A DNA stretch of 64,000 bases from contig JAADHF010000045.1 of the NCBI GenBank assembly GCA_013151965.1, forward strand, positions 1-64,000. Reading direction: 5' to 3'. Position 1 is the stretch's first letter; every line of letters begins with the position of its first letter. The notes under the pieces are model-generated. The model had not been told where the DNA came from. It worked only from the letters and a program-made list of their open reading frames with translations, and did not search any database. A program made the translations under genes and the position numbers. Origin of the DNA: Spirochaetota bacterium (GTDB lineage: Bacteria > Spirochaetota > Spirochaetia > SZUA-6). Shown piece after piece: positions 16,478 to 25,590 of the stretch.

Positions 16478-16915
16478 CTACTTTTCTTTCGACACCTGCA
16501 GACGGCACCACGCGTACAGTGCATCATAAACATCAAACTGTCGATCCAGATTCTCCTGATCATCCGGAAATCGCAAACTGTAGCCGACAGCAATTGCCTC
16601 CAGCCCTATTGCCGCCGGGTCTGCATCATGGTCTGCCTTTACATCGGCACTATGGACTATCTTTGCCAGCCGCAAAAGAGCCGGATCGGTCAGCTTAAAG
16701 TGTTCTATGATGGTTTCGAAGGAACACCTGCCGTTGTGATGACCCAATTCGACCTCCGGCGCATCAAAAGGAATTGCTCCCGTTTCCCCGGCCGTTTTAA
16801 CTACCCGGCTTTTGGGTACGAATAAGAACTCAGCATCCGAGTCCACAAAACGGCTTATCAGCCATGGACAGGCTATACGGTCTACATGTACGTGCGAACG
16901 GGTTACCCACTTCAT
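16478..16915 (-). CDS. ChrB C-terminal-type chromate resistance protein
   Basis: 145 residues, matching the stand-alone ChrB C-terminal domain: WVTRSHVHVDRIACPWLISRF at the start, ELGHHNGRCSFETII in the middle and IVHSADVKADHDADPAAIGL, rich in His/Asp/Cys likely to bind metal. ChrB proteins accompany chromate exporters. GAGGAGGAAA lies in the end of the preceding MFS gene, whose stop is 1 base before this ATG, so translation is coupled. The N-terminal regulatory half of full-length ChrB is absent. Base composition seems higher in GC than the surrounding RHS gene, compatible with transfer. Confidence 0.85.
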   Translation of the reverse strand: MKWVTRSHVHVDRIACPWLISRFVDSDAEFLFVPKSRVVKTAGETGAIPFDAPEVELGHHNGRCSFETIIEHFKLTDPALLRLAKIVHSADVKADHDADPAAIGLEAIAVGYSLRFPDDQENLDRQFDVYDALYAWCRLQVSKEK

Positions 16916-16916
16916 C

Positions 16917-18230
16917 TTATTTTCCTCCTCGAATATTTAATTTTTCTAATTTTAAATCCTTGCCAAACAGGGCAAAATACAGTGTTCCTGCTATTCCAAA
17001 ACCAAATGCCGCCAAAAGGTTGGTCCTTGGCGATGCTATCGAGGCGACCCAGGATAACAGATTGCGTCCTATGCCCAGTGTATCGAATAATTTTGTAGAA
17101 GTCGAGGCATCCCATAAAAACGCCCCGCCAAAAGCTGCGGCGGAAACCACAATGTCCCGAAGCAGGTAGTACACGCCGAATGTTTTCGCTTTCTTTCCTT
17201 CCGGTGCCAGGTCCATTATCAGTGCCTTGCGTGTAGGTTCTCCGAATTCCTTCATCCCGCGAACGATAAAAGCTGCCGCCATGAGCAGGAAGGTATGTGA
17301 GAAGAGTAATATCAGCGGAAAAAGAGTAAAAAAGCCAAATGTGGCGACAACAAATGGTTTTTTTGTATTTTTATCAGCAAGATAAGCTACAGGGATGTAG
17401 ATTATCATTGCTGTAACCATTTCTATGGTTGTAAGCACGCCAAACTGCAGAGGTGTTATGCCATTCAGCGTAACACACCAGATCACTACGAAAGCATATG
17501 GAATTTGCTCACAGAAACGCACCAGTATATCCGACACTAATAGGTTGCGTAATGCCGGACTCAACAATTTTAATATCTGTACGTGGCTGCCTTCTATCTT
17601 GCTCTCCCGCTTTCCATCATCTTTTATCATCACCTGCTGCATTACCAGGGACACACCGCCGAGAATTAGGGCTGCAACGAAAGCCAAACGCACTCCGGTC
17701 TTTTCTCCGAACATGCCGATCATAACTCCGCCCAGTACCGGTCCCAAGGCCATTGGAATCCGGCGTACCAGAGAGTGCATCGAAACCCCCATCGTACGTT
17801 TGTTTTTTGGCAGGATCCGGGATACCATGTCCATTGTCGCCGGCAGTGAAACAGCGGTCCATGACAAAAAGAAGACAGCGCCGATAATCACTGCTTGCCA
17901 GTAAGGAAAGATAATCACAACAAGGTAGCCGATCATGGCTATAATGTTAAACAGGATTAGAGCTCGTTTGTAGCCAAGCCGGTCGCTGGCATAACCTCCG
18001 GGATAGGAGTAAAGCGCACTGAGCAGATTGTCCATACCGTTTAATAACCCTATAGAGAATGCCCCGCCTCCCATAGCAACCAGGTAGAGAGGAAGAAAGC
18101 GTTCGGCCATCTTTTCGCCTAATCCCACCAGGATCACCATGGCGAGCAGGACGAGCATACTCTTCTTAAGACTGAGGAACCGGATTATTACCTGGTACAA
18201 TTTTAAGTTAAAATCCCGCCTTATGCTCAT
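16917..18230 (-). CDS. MFS transporter coupled to ChrB-type protein
   Basis: 437 residues with about 12 membrane segments. The loop 2-3 motif of the major facilitator superfamily appears as GGYASDRLGYKRAL, with a second copy YLADKNTKKPFV in the C-terminal half; LVRRIPMALGPVLGGVMIG resembles motif C of exporters. The C-terminal tail ends RGGK, whose codons double as ribosome binding site for the next gene. ChrB normally accompanies ChrA (CHR family), which is not present here, so this MFS protein is the likely transporter partner; the substrate (chromate, another oxyanion or something else) is unknown. Confidence 0.88.
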   Translation of the reverse strand: MSIRRDFNLKLYQVIIRFLSLKKSMLVLLAMVILVGLGEKMAERFLPLYLVAMGGGAFSIGLLNGMDNLLSALYSYPGGYASDRLGYKRALILFNIIAMIGYLVVIIFPYWQAVIIGAVFFLSWTAVSLPATMDMVSRILPKNKRTMGVSMHSLVRRIPMALGPVLGGVMIGMFGEKTGVRLAFVAALILGGVSLVMQQVMIKDDGKRESKIEGSHVQILKLLSPALRNLLVSDILVRFCEQIPYAFVVIWCVTLNGITPLQFGVLTTIEMVTAMIIYIPVAYLADKNTKKPFVVATFGFFTLFPLILLFSHTFLLMAAAFIVRGMKEFGEPTRKALIMDLAPEGKKAKTFGVYYLLRDIVVSAAAFGGAFLWDASTSTKLFDTLGIGRNLLSWVASIASPRTNLLAAFGFGIAGTLYFALFGKDLKLEKLNIRGGK

Positions 18231-18434
18231 TCCATACCTCTAATATTAAGCACTCCGGTTTTCTATTTTCAATCTCTCTATGAGCCGTAATAACTATTCT
18301 CCCTGGATTTCTATAAAGGTCTTTTATGTTTAAGGTTTTTTTTGTAGTTTTATTTTTTCCAACGTTTTTAAATTTGGAAGAGCGTTATTAGCCATCTCTA
18401 AATTCTGTAAAATTCTAAAAGGGAGTTATATGCT

Positions 18435-18461
18435 GTGTTCGGCACAATGTTCCGCGAACAC
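18435..18461. repeat. 7-base inverted repeat
   Basis: GTGTTCG (18435-18441) and CGAACAC (18455-18461), perfect arms with a 13-base centre. It lies about 205 bases upstream of the MFS start and next to a terminator. It may be an operator or a second hairpin in the terminator; nothing decides between these. Confidence 0.4.
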
Positions 18462-18467
18462 CCGAAT

Positions 18468-18517
18468 AAAAAAGGAGTTATTCCTATCAGAACCTATCTA
18501 ACTCAGAATAACCCCTT
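18468..18517 (-). terminator. Rho-independent terminator of the exported-protein gene
   Basis: Reading the minus strand, AAGGGGTTATTC (18517-18506) pairs with GAATAACTCCTT (18483-18472) with one mismatch over 12 positions and a 22-base loop, and is followed at once by a run of six T (18473-18468). It lies 44 bases past the stop of the gene at 18561-19262. Confidence 0.65.
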
Positions 18518-18560
18518 CTGCCTGTTACGATTGACTGTAATCCTGACAGTTAATCTGCTG

Positions 18561-19262
18561 TTATTTTAGCTTTGTAACCTTAAAATCGTCAAAACTTACA
18601 GCAAGACTGTTGGTCCTTAAGCTAACGTAGGAACCCTTTGCTACCGGGCCGCCTAAAGAAAACTTCCATATCCAGTTCGGGATTAAAGGATCGTAGAGTT
18701 TCACTTCTCCTGTTGCCGAGTCTATGGTGAATTTAATCGGGAGGTCGTATTTAACATATGCAGGATCGAGATATACGTAATCTTTGCCGCCGATTTTTAT
18801 CTTTTCCGGGATTTCCTGATTATAACCTTTCATTAAATACATGTATGAACTGGTTACGCTCTTGTAAACCTGGCCGTAAAAACCGGTGCCGTCGTATGCT
18901 TTGGGATCATAGGTAATCCATAAAAGGAATGACCTGCCGTCGCCCCAGGCAAGACCGCCATGCGGTTTATCTACAAATACATGAATACCGAAGCCGCCGT
19001 ATTTGTCCATCCCTCCGTCGATGTAACGGACGTTGAACTCATACTGCATTAAACCTGATTGCGGAACGTATCGATTTATTTTTGCTTTGCCAGCAGTGGT
19101 GCTGAGCTGAGCAAGCCTGCCATCTACGATTTTCCAATTCCCGTATGCCGCTTTCCACCCGTTCATCGAATTAAAATTATCATTAACGAGAACGGACTGA
19201 GAAAAGATAAGGATTGGAGTAAGGAGAAGGAATAATGCCACCAGATAGATTTTGCCTTTCAT
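18561..19262 (-). CDS. Exported protein with a predicted concanavalin-like beta-sandwich
   Basis: 233 residues from ATG 19262 (AAGGGGG upstream). Signal peptide MKGKIYLVALFLLLTPILIF, cut after about residue 21-22. The mature part has the pattern of jelly-roll carbohydrate-binding or 3-keto-glycoside-hydrolase-like domains: NDNFNSMNGWKAAYGNWKIV, GRLAQLSTTAG, YEFNVRYIDGG, GGFGIHVFVDKPHGG, and a closing strand SLAVSFDDFKVTKL. A sugar-binding or structural envelope role is inferred only from fold resemblance. It has its own terminator and is 86 bases downstream of rlmE. Confidence 0.72.
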   Translation of the reverse strand: MKGKIYLVALFLLLTPILIFSQSVLVNDNFNSMNGWKAAYGNWKIVDGRLAQLSTTAGKAKINRYVPQSGLMQYEFNVRYIDGGMDKYGGFGIHVFVDKPHGGLAWGDGRSFLLWITYDPKAYDGTGFYGQVYKSVTSSYMYLMKGYNQEIPEKIKIGGKDYVYLDPAYVKYDLPIKFTIDSATGEVKLYDPLIPNWIWKFSLGGPVAKGSYVSLRTNSLAVSFDDFKVTKLK

Positions 19263-19348
19263 CTTATGTGCCCCCTTGGGATAGTTTTTATGTCGCATCC
19301 TCCTGTATATTGATGCTCCTCCCATGATAAAATGAAATCCGGTGTCAA

Positions 19349-19957
19349 TCAAGTATTTTTTTTATTTGAAGGTTTAAATTTAATTCCTACAAAAAATATT
19401 TCTCTCGATTCATTCCTTGATGATTTCGGCTTAAATGTTTTTGCTTCAAAGAACATCTTTCTGATATTCTTAAGGAAATCATTAACATCTTCGCTCTGAA
19501 ATACCTTGATAACGAGATTCCCGCCCTTTTTTAGTGTGCCAAGGGCAAGACCAAATACGGACCGGGCTATCTCGAGCGACCGGCAGGCATCTATTCCTCT
19601 GTTGCCGCTGGTCGAAGGGGCCGCATCACTTAAGATAACATCAAAAGGACCGCTGTTCCTTAATGTCTTTATGGTATTTTCTCTTAAGATATCCCCGGAT
19701 AGGAAGGTATAATTACCGTATTTTTCGAGGTCAATGGGAATTTCTGCAAGATCCACGCCTGTAATATGTCCTTTTATCTTTAATTCTCTTAAGAGATAAA
19801 GGCTCCAGCTTCCCGGTGATGCGCCGATATCCAGTACCGTATTGTCTCTTTTTAAAATATGATACTTCTCCTGAATCTCTTTAAGCTTAAAAACCGAGCG
19901 TGCGGGATATTTAAGTTTTTTTGAAAGTTTTGCATAGTAGTCTTCTACCTGTTTCAT
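19349..19957 (-). CDS. rlmE: 23S rRNA (uridine-2'-O)-methyltransferase RlmE
   Basis: 202 residues. FtsJ/RrmJ fold: RSVFKLKEIQEKYHI, SAM motif VLDIGASPGSWSLYLL, ILSDAAPSTSGNRGID. The catalytic K-D-K-E set is K24, D111, K151 and E186 (in ESREIFFVG). It methylates U2552 in the A-loop of 23S rRNA during late 50S assembly. No clear ribosome binding site precedes the ATG. Divergent from the glycogen-synthase-like gene. Confidence 0.93.
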   Translation of the reverse strand: MKQVEDYYAKLSKKLKYPARSVFKLKEIQEKYHILKRDNTVLDIGASPGSWSLYLLRELKIKGHITGVDLAEIPIDLEKYGNYTFLSGDILRENTIKTLRNSGPFDVILSDAAPSTSGNRGIDACRSLEIARSVFGLALGTLKKGGNLVIKVFQSEDVNDFLKNIRKMFFEAKTFKPKSSRNESREIFFVGIKFKPSNKKNT

Positions 19958-20010
19958 TATTTGTTACAATTGCATATTTTTTAAAGTTAATGAATGTATG
20001 TATAAAAGAT

Positions 20011-20038
20011 TTTACTATTGATTTTTTATTATTATATT
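20011..20038 (+). promoter_or_regulatory. Promoter predicting a leaderless mRNA for the glycogen-synthase-like gene
   Basis: -35-like TTTACT (20011-20016), 16-base spacer, -10 TATATT (20033-20038), then 7 bases (AGACAAC) to ATG 20046. No ribosome binding site is present. Confidence 0.5.
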
Positions 20039-20045
20039 AGACAAC

Positions 20046-21794
20046 ATGAATATCGCGGTGCATGTTACTCATGAAGCTGTACAGAAAATCGGGGGAATCG
20101 GAGCGGTAATAAGCGGTCTTTGTACTGCGGACAGGTATAAAGACTTTTTTAACGGTACACTGCTCTACGGACCTCTGTTTGACCGGAATGCAAATGTAAC
20201 AGCCCGTCTGGGAAAAGACGGGGAAGTATACTACTCAAGTATCGATAACTTTGATTCTGACAATTATCATTCGAAGTTTCACAAAATAGAAGAAGATTAC
20301 GATATAGATATTGTTTACGGCAAACGGCTTTTAGTTAATGAATTCAATGTAAATAAAAAGAATACGGTAGATACGATACTTGTATCGATAAACCGGATTA
20401 ACGAAGATAAGCTGAATAGATTTAAATTTGAATTATGGCAAAAATACGGAGTCGAATCGGATAGATACTCCAGCTGGGATTACGAACAGTATGTAAGGAT
20501 AGCCCCTGCCTATCCGGACATTCTAAAAGCATTGTACCCTGACGGGTGTAGGTTTTATCATTTTGCCCACGAGTATATGGGAGTTCCGGCGGGACTGTCT
20601 GTGCTTATTAACGGGTTAAAAAAAGAGTACAACAGAACTATTTTCTATGCTCATGAAATATCACCCTGCAGAGGGGTGGTAGAAGAAAGCCCCGGCCATG
20701 ATATTTCCTTTTATCCGGCTATGTATGAAAGTATAAGAAGGGGGAGGAATTTCGAAGATGACTACGGAAGCCAGGCGGATAATTACAGAGCTGAACTTGT
20801 CAGGAGTACTGTAAACTTTGATTATGTTTTTGCAGTAAGTGACCTTGTTAAAGATGAGTATAGATATTTTATTCCGCATGCCGATGAGAACAAAATAAAG
20901 GTTGTATATAACGGGATTCCGGTTAAGTTGATAAATCCGGATGAAAAACTTAAGAGCAGGAAACTCCTTCAGGATTATGTGGAAAATCTCTATAATTATA
21001 CTCCCGACATTATCTTTACCCATGTAACACGGCTTGTAATCAGTAAAGGAATCTGGCGGGATATAACACTTCTGTATATCCTTGATGAAATATTTCACCG
21101 GTACGGTGTTAAAGGCGCTTTTATTCTTTTAACGACACTTGTCGGCACGGGGAGGGACTCTGCTTCTATCGCGGCCATGGAGGAGGAGTACGGCTGGCCG
21201 GTGGTTCACAGAGAGGGATGGCCCGACCTTGTAGGTTATGAAAAGGATATATACGACTATTTATCACTATTTAATGCACGGTCTAAGAATATAAAAGCTG
21301 TTTTTCTAAATCAATTCGGGTTCGACAGACGAAGCTGCGGCAGAAGGGTGCCTGAAACGGCGAGTTTTAGAGATTTAAGGGTTGGCTCCGATGCTGAATT
21401 CGGGTTTTCGATATATGAACCCTTCGGTATAGCACAGTTAGAGGTTATTCCGTTCGGAGGTATCGCGGCGCTTTCGTCTTCCTGCGGTTCCTCTTTTCTT
21501 TTAAAAAACACCCTTTCCGGCAGTAAATCCGCACATTACAGTATTGTGGATTTTATCGGCCGGGCAAAAGAATTTTCAGGTTCCGGCACCGCTTCAGCCG
21601 CCGGCACCGGTATCGATTCCGATGAAAGGTTTAAAATAGAAAAGTCCATCTTAAAAAGTATAGCAGGTACTCTGTTTAACTCGCTGCCGAAAGACGATTC
21701 GGAGCGCATAGCGGGGTTAAAGTCAGCTCAGGAATGTGTGGATAAACTCGGATGGGAAGCTATTGTTGATCAGATGGATCTTTCCACTTTATAA
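20046..21794 (+). CDS. Glycogen-synthase-like GT-B glycosyltransferase
   Basis: 582 residues. Opens with a synthase-type donor loop (VHVTHEAVQK14IGGIGAV, compare the KxGGL motif of GT5/GT3) and has the C-terminal E-x7-E pair E458/E466 in YEPFGIAQLE. FYHFAHEYMGVPAGL and IFYAHEISPCRGVV resemble the acceptor-side region of eukaryote-like and GT5 synthases, and VTRLVISKGIWRDITLLY is the switch to the C-terminal domain. Likely transfers glucose from a nucleotide sugar to an alpha-1,4-glucan; ADP- or UDP-glucose cannot be told. Its 3' end overlaps the phosphorylase gene by 35 bases, tail to tail. Confidence 0.83.
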   Translation: MNIAVHVTHEAVQKIGGIGAVISGLCTADRYKDFFNGTLLYGPLFDRNANVTARLGKDGEVYYSSIDNFDSDNYHSKFHKIEEDYDIDIVYGKRLLVNEFNVNKKNTVDTILVSINRINEDKLNRFKFELWQKYGVESDRYSSWDYEQYVRIAPAYPDILKALYPDGCRFYHFAHEYMGVPAGLSVLINGLKKEYNRTIFYAHEISPCRGVVEESPGHDISFYPAMYESIRRGRNFEDDYGSQADNYRAELVRSTVNFDYVFAVSDLVKDEYRYFIPHADENKIKVVYNGIPVKLINPDEKLKSRKLLQDYVENLYNYTPDIIFTHVTRLVISKGIWRDITLLYILDEIFHRYGVKGAFILLTTLVGTGRDSASIAAMEEEYGWPVVHREGWPDLVGYEKDIYDYLSLFNARSKNIKAVFLNQFGFDRRSCGRRVPETASFRDLRVGSDAEFGFSIYEPFGIAQLEVIPFGGIAALSSSCGSSFLLKNTLSGSKSAHYSIVDFIGRAKEFSGSGTASAAGTGIDSDERFKIEKSILKSIAGTLFNSLPKDDSERIAGLKSAQECVDKLGWEAIVDQMDLSTL

Positions 21795-24300
21795 GTTCGG
21801 GAAACATGGTTTTTATATCCTCATTTGCCGGAACAAGGCGCACATTGATGCTCTGCAGCCCTGAGGATTTTAAAGTAAGCGTCCCCTGGTACTTCCCGGT
21901 TTTGTCTGCATATTTCTCCTTGAAATTAAGTCCGGATACTTGAAGTTTTTCCTGCTTTTCCGAATAGTAGCAGAGTTCGACGTTAAACAGTTCCGAATCT
22001 GCATCATCGAGATAAACATAGCATTCCACCTGTATCGTATCATTTGTGTAGAGGTCTTCATGCTTATCGATATCCGTAAATATGTTTTTAATATAAATCT
22101 CATTCCAGAATGAAACTATTCTGTCATGTTCATTTATAAGTTTTTTCAGGTAGCTTCCGTTATTCTTTAATAATTTTTTATTATTGGCTGCGGCAGGCAG
22201 GTAAAATTTTTCGGTATAATCACTGAGCATTCTGCTGATGGTGAAGTTTTTATAAACAGAATAGATTGATTCCTTCATCATCTGAACCCAGACCCTCGGT
22301 ATATCATGATCGTCTCTCTCGTAGTACAGCGGAGCGATTTCTTCTTCTAAAGTATCGTATATCTGCTGAGCTTCCGCATAATCTTTTAGATCCTGGTTAT
22401 CGTAAATTTCACCTGCGGTAATTGCCCACCCGTTTCTCCCGTTGTAACACTCCGGCCACCAGCCGTCCATTACGCTTAAATTTAGAACACCGTTCATCCC
22501 CGCCTTCATGCCCGAAGTTCCGGAAGCCTCCATCGGTTTTATGGGGTTGTTCAGCCATACATCCACACCCTGCACAAGATTCTCTGCGATTTTTCTGTTA
22601 TAATTTTCAATAAAGATGAGCTTGTCTTCCACATGATACTCTTTTGAGTAATCGATTATTTCTTTTATCATATTTTTGCCCGCAAGGTCCGCAGGATGTG
22701 CTTTTCCTGCAAAGATTATCTGAACAGGCCTTTTCGTGTTGGTGATGAGATTCATCAGCCTTTCCTTATCATGTATCAGCAGGGTAGGCCGTTTATATGT
22801 TGCGAATCTTCTTGCATATCCGATTGTAAGTGTATGAACATCGAGCATTTCCTGTATTCTTTTTATTTTTATAACGGAGAACCCTTTATGAACTGCCTCT
22901 GCTTTTACCGTATCCCTGAGGAAAGAAACCATCTCTCGTTTCCTCTGCATGTGGGCTTCCCATATCTCTTCATCCGGAATATCCGGAATTCTTTTAAGCA
23001 TATCCACATTCCTGCCCGAATAAACATAATCGGGTCCTATGTATCTTCGAAACAGATAGCGCATCTCATTGGAAAGCCAGGAATGGTGAACGCCATTGGT
23101 GACATTGGTAATCGGGACTTCATTTATGACCCTGTTGGGGAAGAGGTCTTTCCACATCTCCTTTGAAACTTCCGAGTGCAGTGCGGAAACTCCGTTTATG
23201 TACTGGGAGAATTTAATGGCAAGTACAGGCAGCCAGAAAGTTTCCTTGCCGTTATATGCCCCGTACTTGATAAAGTTATCAAAGGTAACTCCCATGGCTT
23301 CGATATCTTTTTTTAAATACTTTTTTATCATTTCCACCGGAAAATTCTCATTTCCCGCCTGAACCGGTGTATGCGTTGTAAATATGGAAGTGCTTTTAAT
23401 TAATCCGGCGGCCTCATTAAAAGTATACTTTTCGTCTGTTACCAGTCCTTTTAATCTTTCAATAATAAGAAACGCCGAATGTCCTTCATTAAGATGAAAA
23501 ACAGCAGGTTTTATATTCAGCTTTTTAAGCAGCCGTAAACCGCCGAAACCTAAAATAATTTCCTGCTGGATTCTCTTATCTCTGTCTGCGTCGTATAAAT
23601 AGTTTGTTATTGCCCTGTATTCCGGAGGATTTTCTTCTATATTCGTATCGAGAAGCAGGAGTTTTATCATACCCACGGTAATCTGCCAGGCTTTTACCTT
23701 TATCTTTGTCCCTAAAATATCCACTGTAATGTAAACGGATTCTCCATCCGAATTTTTAAGTTCTTTAATGGGCATGTAGTATACGTTGTTTTCCGTATAC
23801 GCTTCTTCCTGAATGCTGTTCGGGTTTATCCGCTGATCGAAGTATCCGTACCTGTAAAAAAGTCCGATCCCGATTATCGGTATTCCTAAATCCGATGCAC
23901 CCTTTATGTGATCTCCGGAGAGGATTCCGAGTCCTCCTGCATATATCGGAATGGATTTATGCAGGCCGAATTCCATGGAAAAATAGGCTATGGCCGAATC
24001 TTTGAATTTGTCCGCATATATTTTATTATGTTCGGAGTAAAGCTTGTACTTCTCCCATACATTGTTAAGGTCGTATAGAAATGCTTCGTCTTTGGCCAGT
24101 TCTTTCATACGGTCGTCATTAATCAGGTGGAGAAGTTTTACCGGATTTTTATTGAATTTCCGGAAGAGGTTTGTATCTATTCTTTCAAAGAGGTTTAAGG
24201 CATCGTCGTCCCATAATGACCAGATGTTGTATGCAAGCTCAAAAAGTTTTTTCAGCTTTTCGGGATAGCGCGGGTTTACAAAAAAATTTTTTAAAAACAT
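21760..24300 (-). CDS. glgP: Alpha-glucan phosphorylase
   Basis: 846 residues from ATG 24300, where AGGAG precedes at proper spacing (a longer frame to 24348 lacks one). GT35 family, of the Thermotoga/Thermus-like type without the long N-terminal allosteric domain. Signatures: YFSMEFGLHKSIPIYAGGLG, HLNEGHSAFLIIERL, TTHTPVQAGNENF, TNVTNGVHHSWL, IGYARRFATYKR, and the PLP site EASGTSGMK599AGMNG. It releases glucose-1-phosphate from glycogen or maltodextrins. The last 120 residues (after LINEHDRIVSFWNEIY) are a beta-rich extension (DTIQVECYVYLDDADSELFN) found in this subgroup. Followed upstream by two more glucan genes on the same strand. Confidence 0.93.
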   Translation of the reverse strand: MFLKNFFVNPRYPEKLKKLFELAYNIWSLWDDDALNLFERIDTNLFRKFNKNPVKLLHLINDDRMKELAKDEAFLYDLNNVWEKYKLYSEHNKIYADKFKDSAIAYFSMEFGLHKSIPIYAGGLGILSGDHIKGASDLGIPIIGIGLFYRYGYFDQRINPNSIQEEAYTENNVYYMPIKELKNSDGESVYITVDILGTKIKVKAWQITVGMIKLLLLDTNIEENPPEYRAITNYLYDADRDKRIQQEIILGFGGLRLLKKLNIKPAVFHLNEGHSAFLIIERLKGLVTDEKYTFNEAAGLIKSTSIFTTHTPVQAGNENFPVEMIKKYLKKDIEAMGVTFDNFIKYGAYNGKETFWLPVLAIKFSQYINGVSALHSEVSKEMWKDLFPNRVINEVPITNVTNGVHHSWLSNEMRYLFRRYIGPDYVYSGRNVDMLKRIPDIPDEEIWEAHMQRKREMVSFLRDTVKAEAVHKGFSVIKIKRIQEMLDVHTLTIGYARRFATYKRPTLLIHDKERLMNLITNTKRPVQIIFAGKAHPADLAGKNMIKEIIDYSKEYHVEDKLIFIENYNRKIAENLVQGVDVWLNNPIKPMEASGTSGMKAGMNGVLNLSVMDGWWPECYNGRNGWAITAGEIYDNQDLKDYAEAQQIYDTLEEEIAPLYYERDDHDIPRVWVQMMKESIYSVYKNFTISRMLSDYTEKFYLPAAANNKKLLKNNGSYLKKLINEHDRIVSFWNEIYIKNIFTDIDKHEDLYTNDTIQVECYVYLDDADSELFNVELCYYSEKQEKLQVSGLNFKEKYADKTGKYQGTLTLKSSGLQSINVRLVPANEDIKTMFPELIKWKDPSDQQ

Positions 24301-24334
24301 ACCTGTTCTCCTGTTTATAACATCCAGTCTTATA

Positions 24335-25543
24335 TCACAAATTTTCATGGATGTCTAAATATATTTTAATAATCGACCGGGAAATTGTATCCCAGCTTGT
24401 TTTTTCTACCTCTCTTCCGGCTTTTTCCGCAGTCTTTTTCCTTTCCTGCGGATTTCTTATCAGCCTGCAGGCAAGGGAAGACATTCTGTCGATGTCGTTA
24501 AAATCAGTTTTATATATATTATTCATAAATTCCGAAACCCCCGATCTGCCGGAAGCAATAACGACAACCCCCGATCTCATCGCTTCGAGCACGGTTATGC
24601 CGAAGGGCTCGGATACCGACGGAAGAATAAGTATATCCGACGAATTTAAAATCTCCGCCACTTCTTTTCTGTTTAAAAAACCTGTAAAAATGAATTTATC
24701 TTCCATTCCGTATTCGGCGGATTTCCTGATTAATTCGCCCTTGTAGTCGCCCTCGCCTGCCATTATAAAAGATGCTTCGGGACAGAGTTCGTGTATTTTT
24801 TTTGCCGTTTCTAAAAAGTACTCAGGCCCCTTCTGGCGGGTAAGCCTTCCCAAAAAGAGAATTACAGGTTCTTTAGAGGTACGTTTCTCTTCTGCCGGTA
24901 TTTCAGGCAATGTATACGAATTATACACTGTTTTGATTTTCTCCGCCTCTATGCCGTACTTTTCCCTGATAACAGACTTAGTGTAATTCGATACGGCAAT
25001 AACCGCATCGGACATGAGAAGGCCCATCCGTTCTATTCTGTGTATTATTTCATTTCCCGGGCCGCAGGAACGGTCATATTCGGTTGAATGCACATGAACC
25101 ACAAGCGGTTTTCTCATTTTTTGTTTTAAAAAACCGGCTGCCGGATATGTAAGCCAGTCATGGGCGTGGATAATATCAAATTCAAGTTTTTCACCATACC
25201 TGGACACTGTTTCCCTTAACCCCCTTACTCTCTGAAAAACCGCATCATTATAGAGATACGTTTCAGGTCCGGGATTTAACCCCAGGTATTGTAACCGCTC
25301 TGCATAGGATTTAAAGTTTCTCATCTTAAAGTTATCTTCATCTTTCCGCAGGAAGAAGGAGGGTTCCAGGTTATCCGCATCTTCCGGAAGTGTAAGTTTA
25401 AAGTAGAGAGGGAAATTGGCCGGTAGAAAGAGGAAAATGGTTATGTTTAACCTAAGAAGCGCCTTTACAATACCGTAGCAGGCCATGCCGAGCCCTCCGG
25501 CAATAAACGGCGGAAACTCCCAGCAGAGCATTAGAATGGTCAT
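24335..25543 (-). CDS. GT4-family glycosyltransferase
   Basis: 402 residues, GT-B fold. N-terminal domain MTILMLCWEFPPFIAGGLG and DIIHAHDWLTYPAAGFL; C-terminal domain VILFLGRLTRQKGPEYFLE, FIMAGEGDYKGELI, FTGFLNRKEVAEILNSSD and the donor site SVSEPFGITVLEAMRSG. The GGLG loop and HAHDW are shared with glycogen synthases and GlgM-type maltose-1-phosphate synthases, so an alpha-glucan role is likely given its place between phosphorylase and debranching enzyme. AGAGG stands before the ATG. It ends 34 bases before the phosphorylase start. Confidence 0.87.
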   Translation of the reverse strand: MTILMLCWEFPPFIAGGLGMACYGIVKALLRLNITIFLFLPANFPLYFKLTLPEDADNLEPSFFLRKDEDNFKMRNFKSYAERLQYLGLNPGPETYLYNDAVFQRVRGLRETVSRYGEKLEFDIIHAHDWLTYPAAGFLKQKMRKPLVVHVHSTEYDRSCGPGNEIIHRIERMGLLMSDAVIAVSNYTKSVIREKYGIEAEKIKTVYNSYTLPEIPAEEKRTSKEPVILFLGRLTRQKGPEYFLETAKKIHELCPEASFIMAGEGDYKGELIRKSAEYGMEDKFIFTGFLNRKEVAEILNSSDILILPSVSEPFGITVLEAMRSGVVVIASGRSGVSEFMNNIYKTDFNDIDRMSSLACRLIRNPQERKKTAEKAGREVEKTSWDTISRSIIKIYLDIHENL

Positions 25544-25590
25544 GCAATGGCCTCTACAGTATCAGGCTTATAAAAATATTCCATTTCGAA

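Larger units (their letters stand above)
18231..18560 (+). other. 330-base gene-free stretch between the MFS operon and an exported-protein gene
   Basis: No open frame with a ribosome binding site is visible. The left part (18231-18420) should hold the minus-strand promoter of the MFS-ChrB pair, but I see no convincing -35/-10 pair. The right part contains an inverted repeat GTGTTCG (18435-18441) / CGAACAC (18455-18461) and a terminator hairpin at 18468-18517. Confidence 0.5.

Noticed and set aside
17425..17904. 159-residue plus-strand frame opposite the MFS gene
   Set aside because: Composition is odd (many Arg/Thr/Pro), no ribosome binding site or family pattern; it mirrors the MFS coding sequence.
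22696..23166. 156-residue plus-strand frame opposite the phosphorylase
   Set aside because: It is a shadow of the conserved phosphorylase sequence; no independent support.
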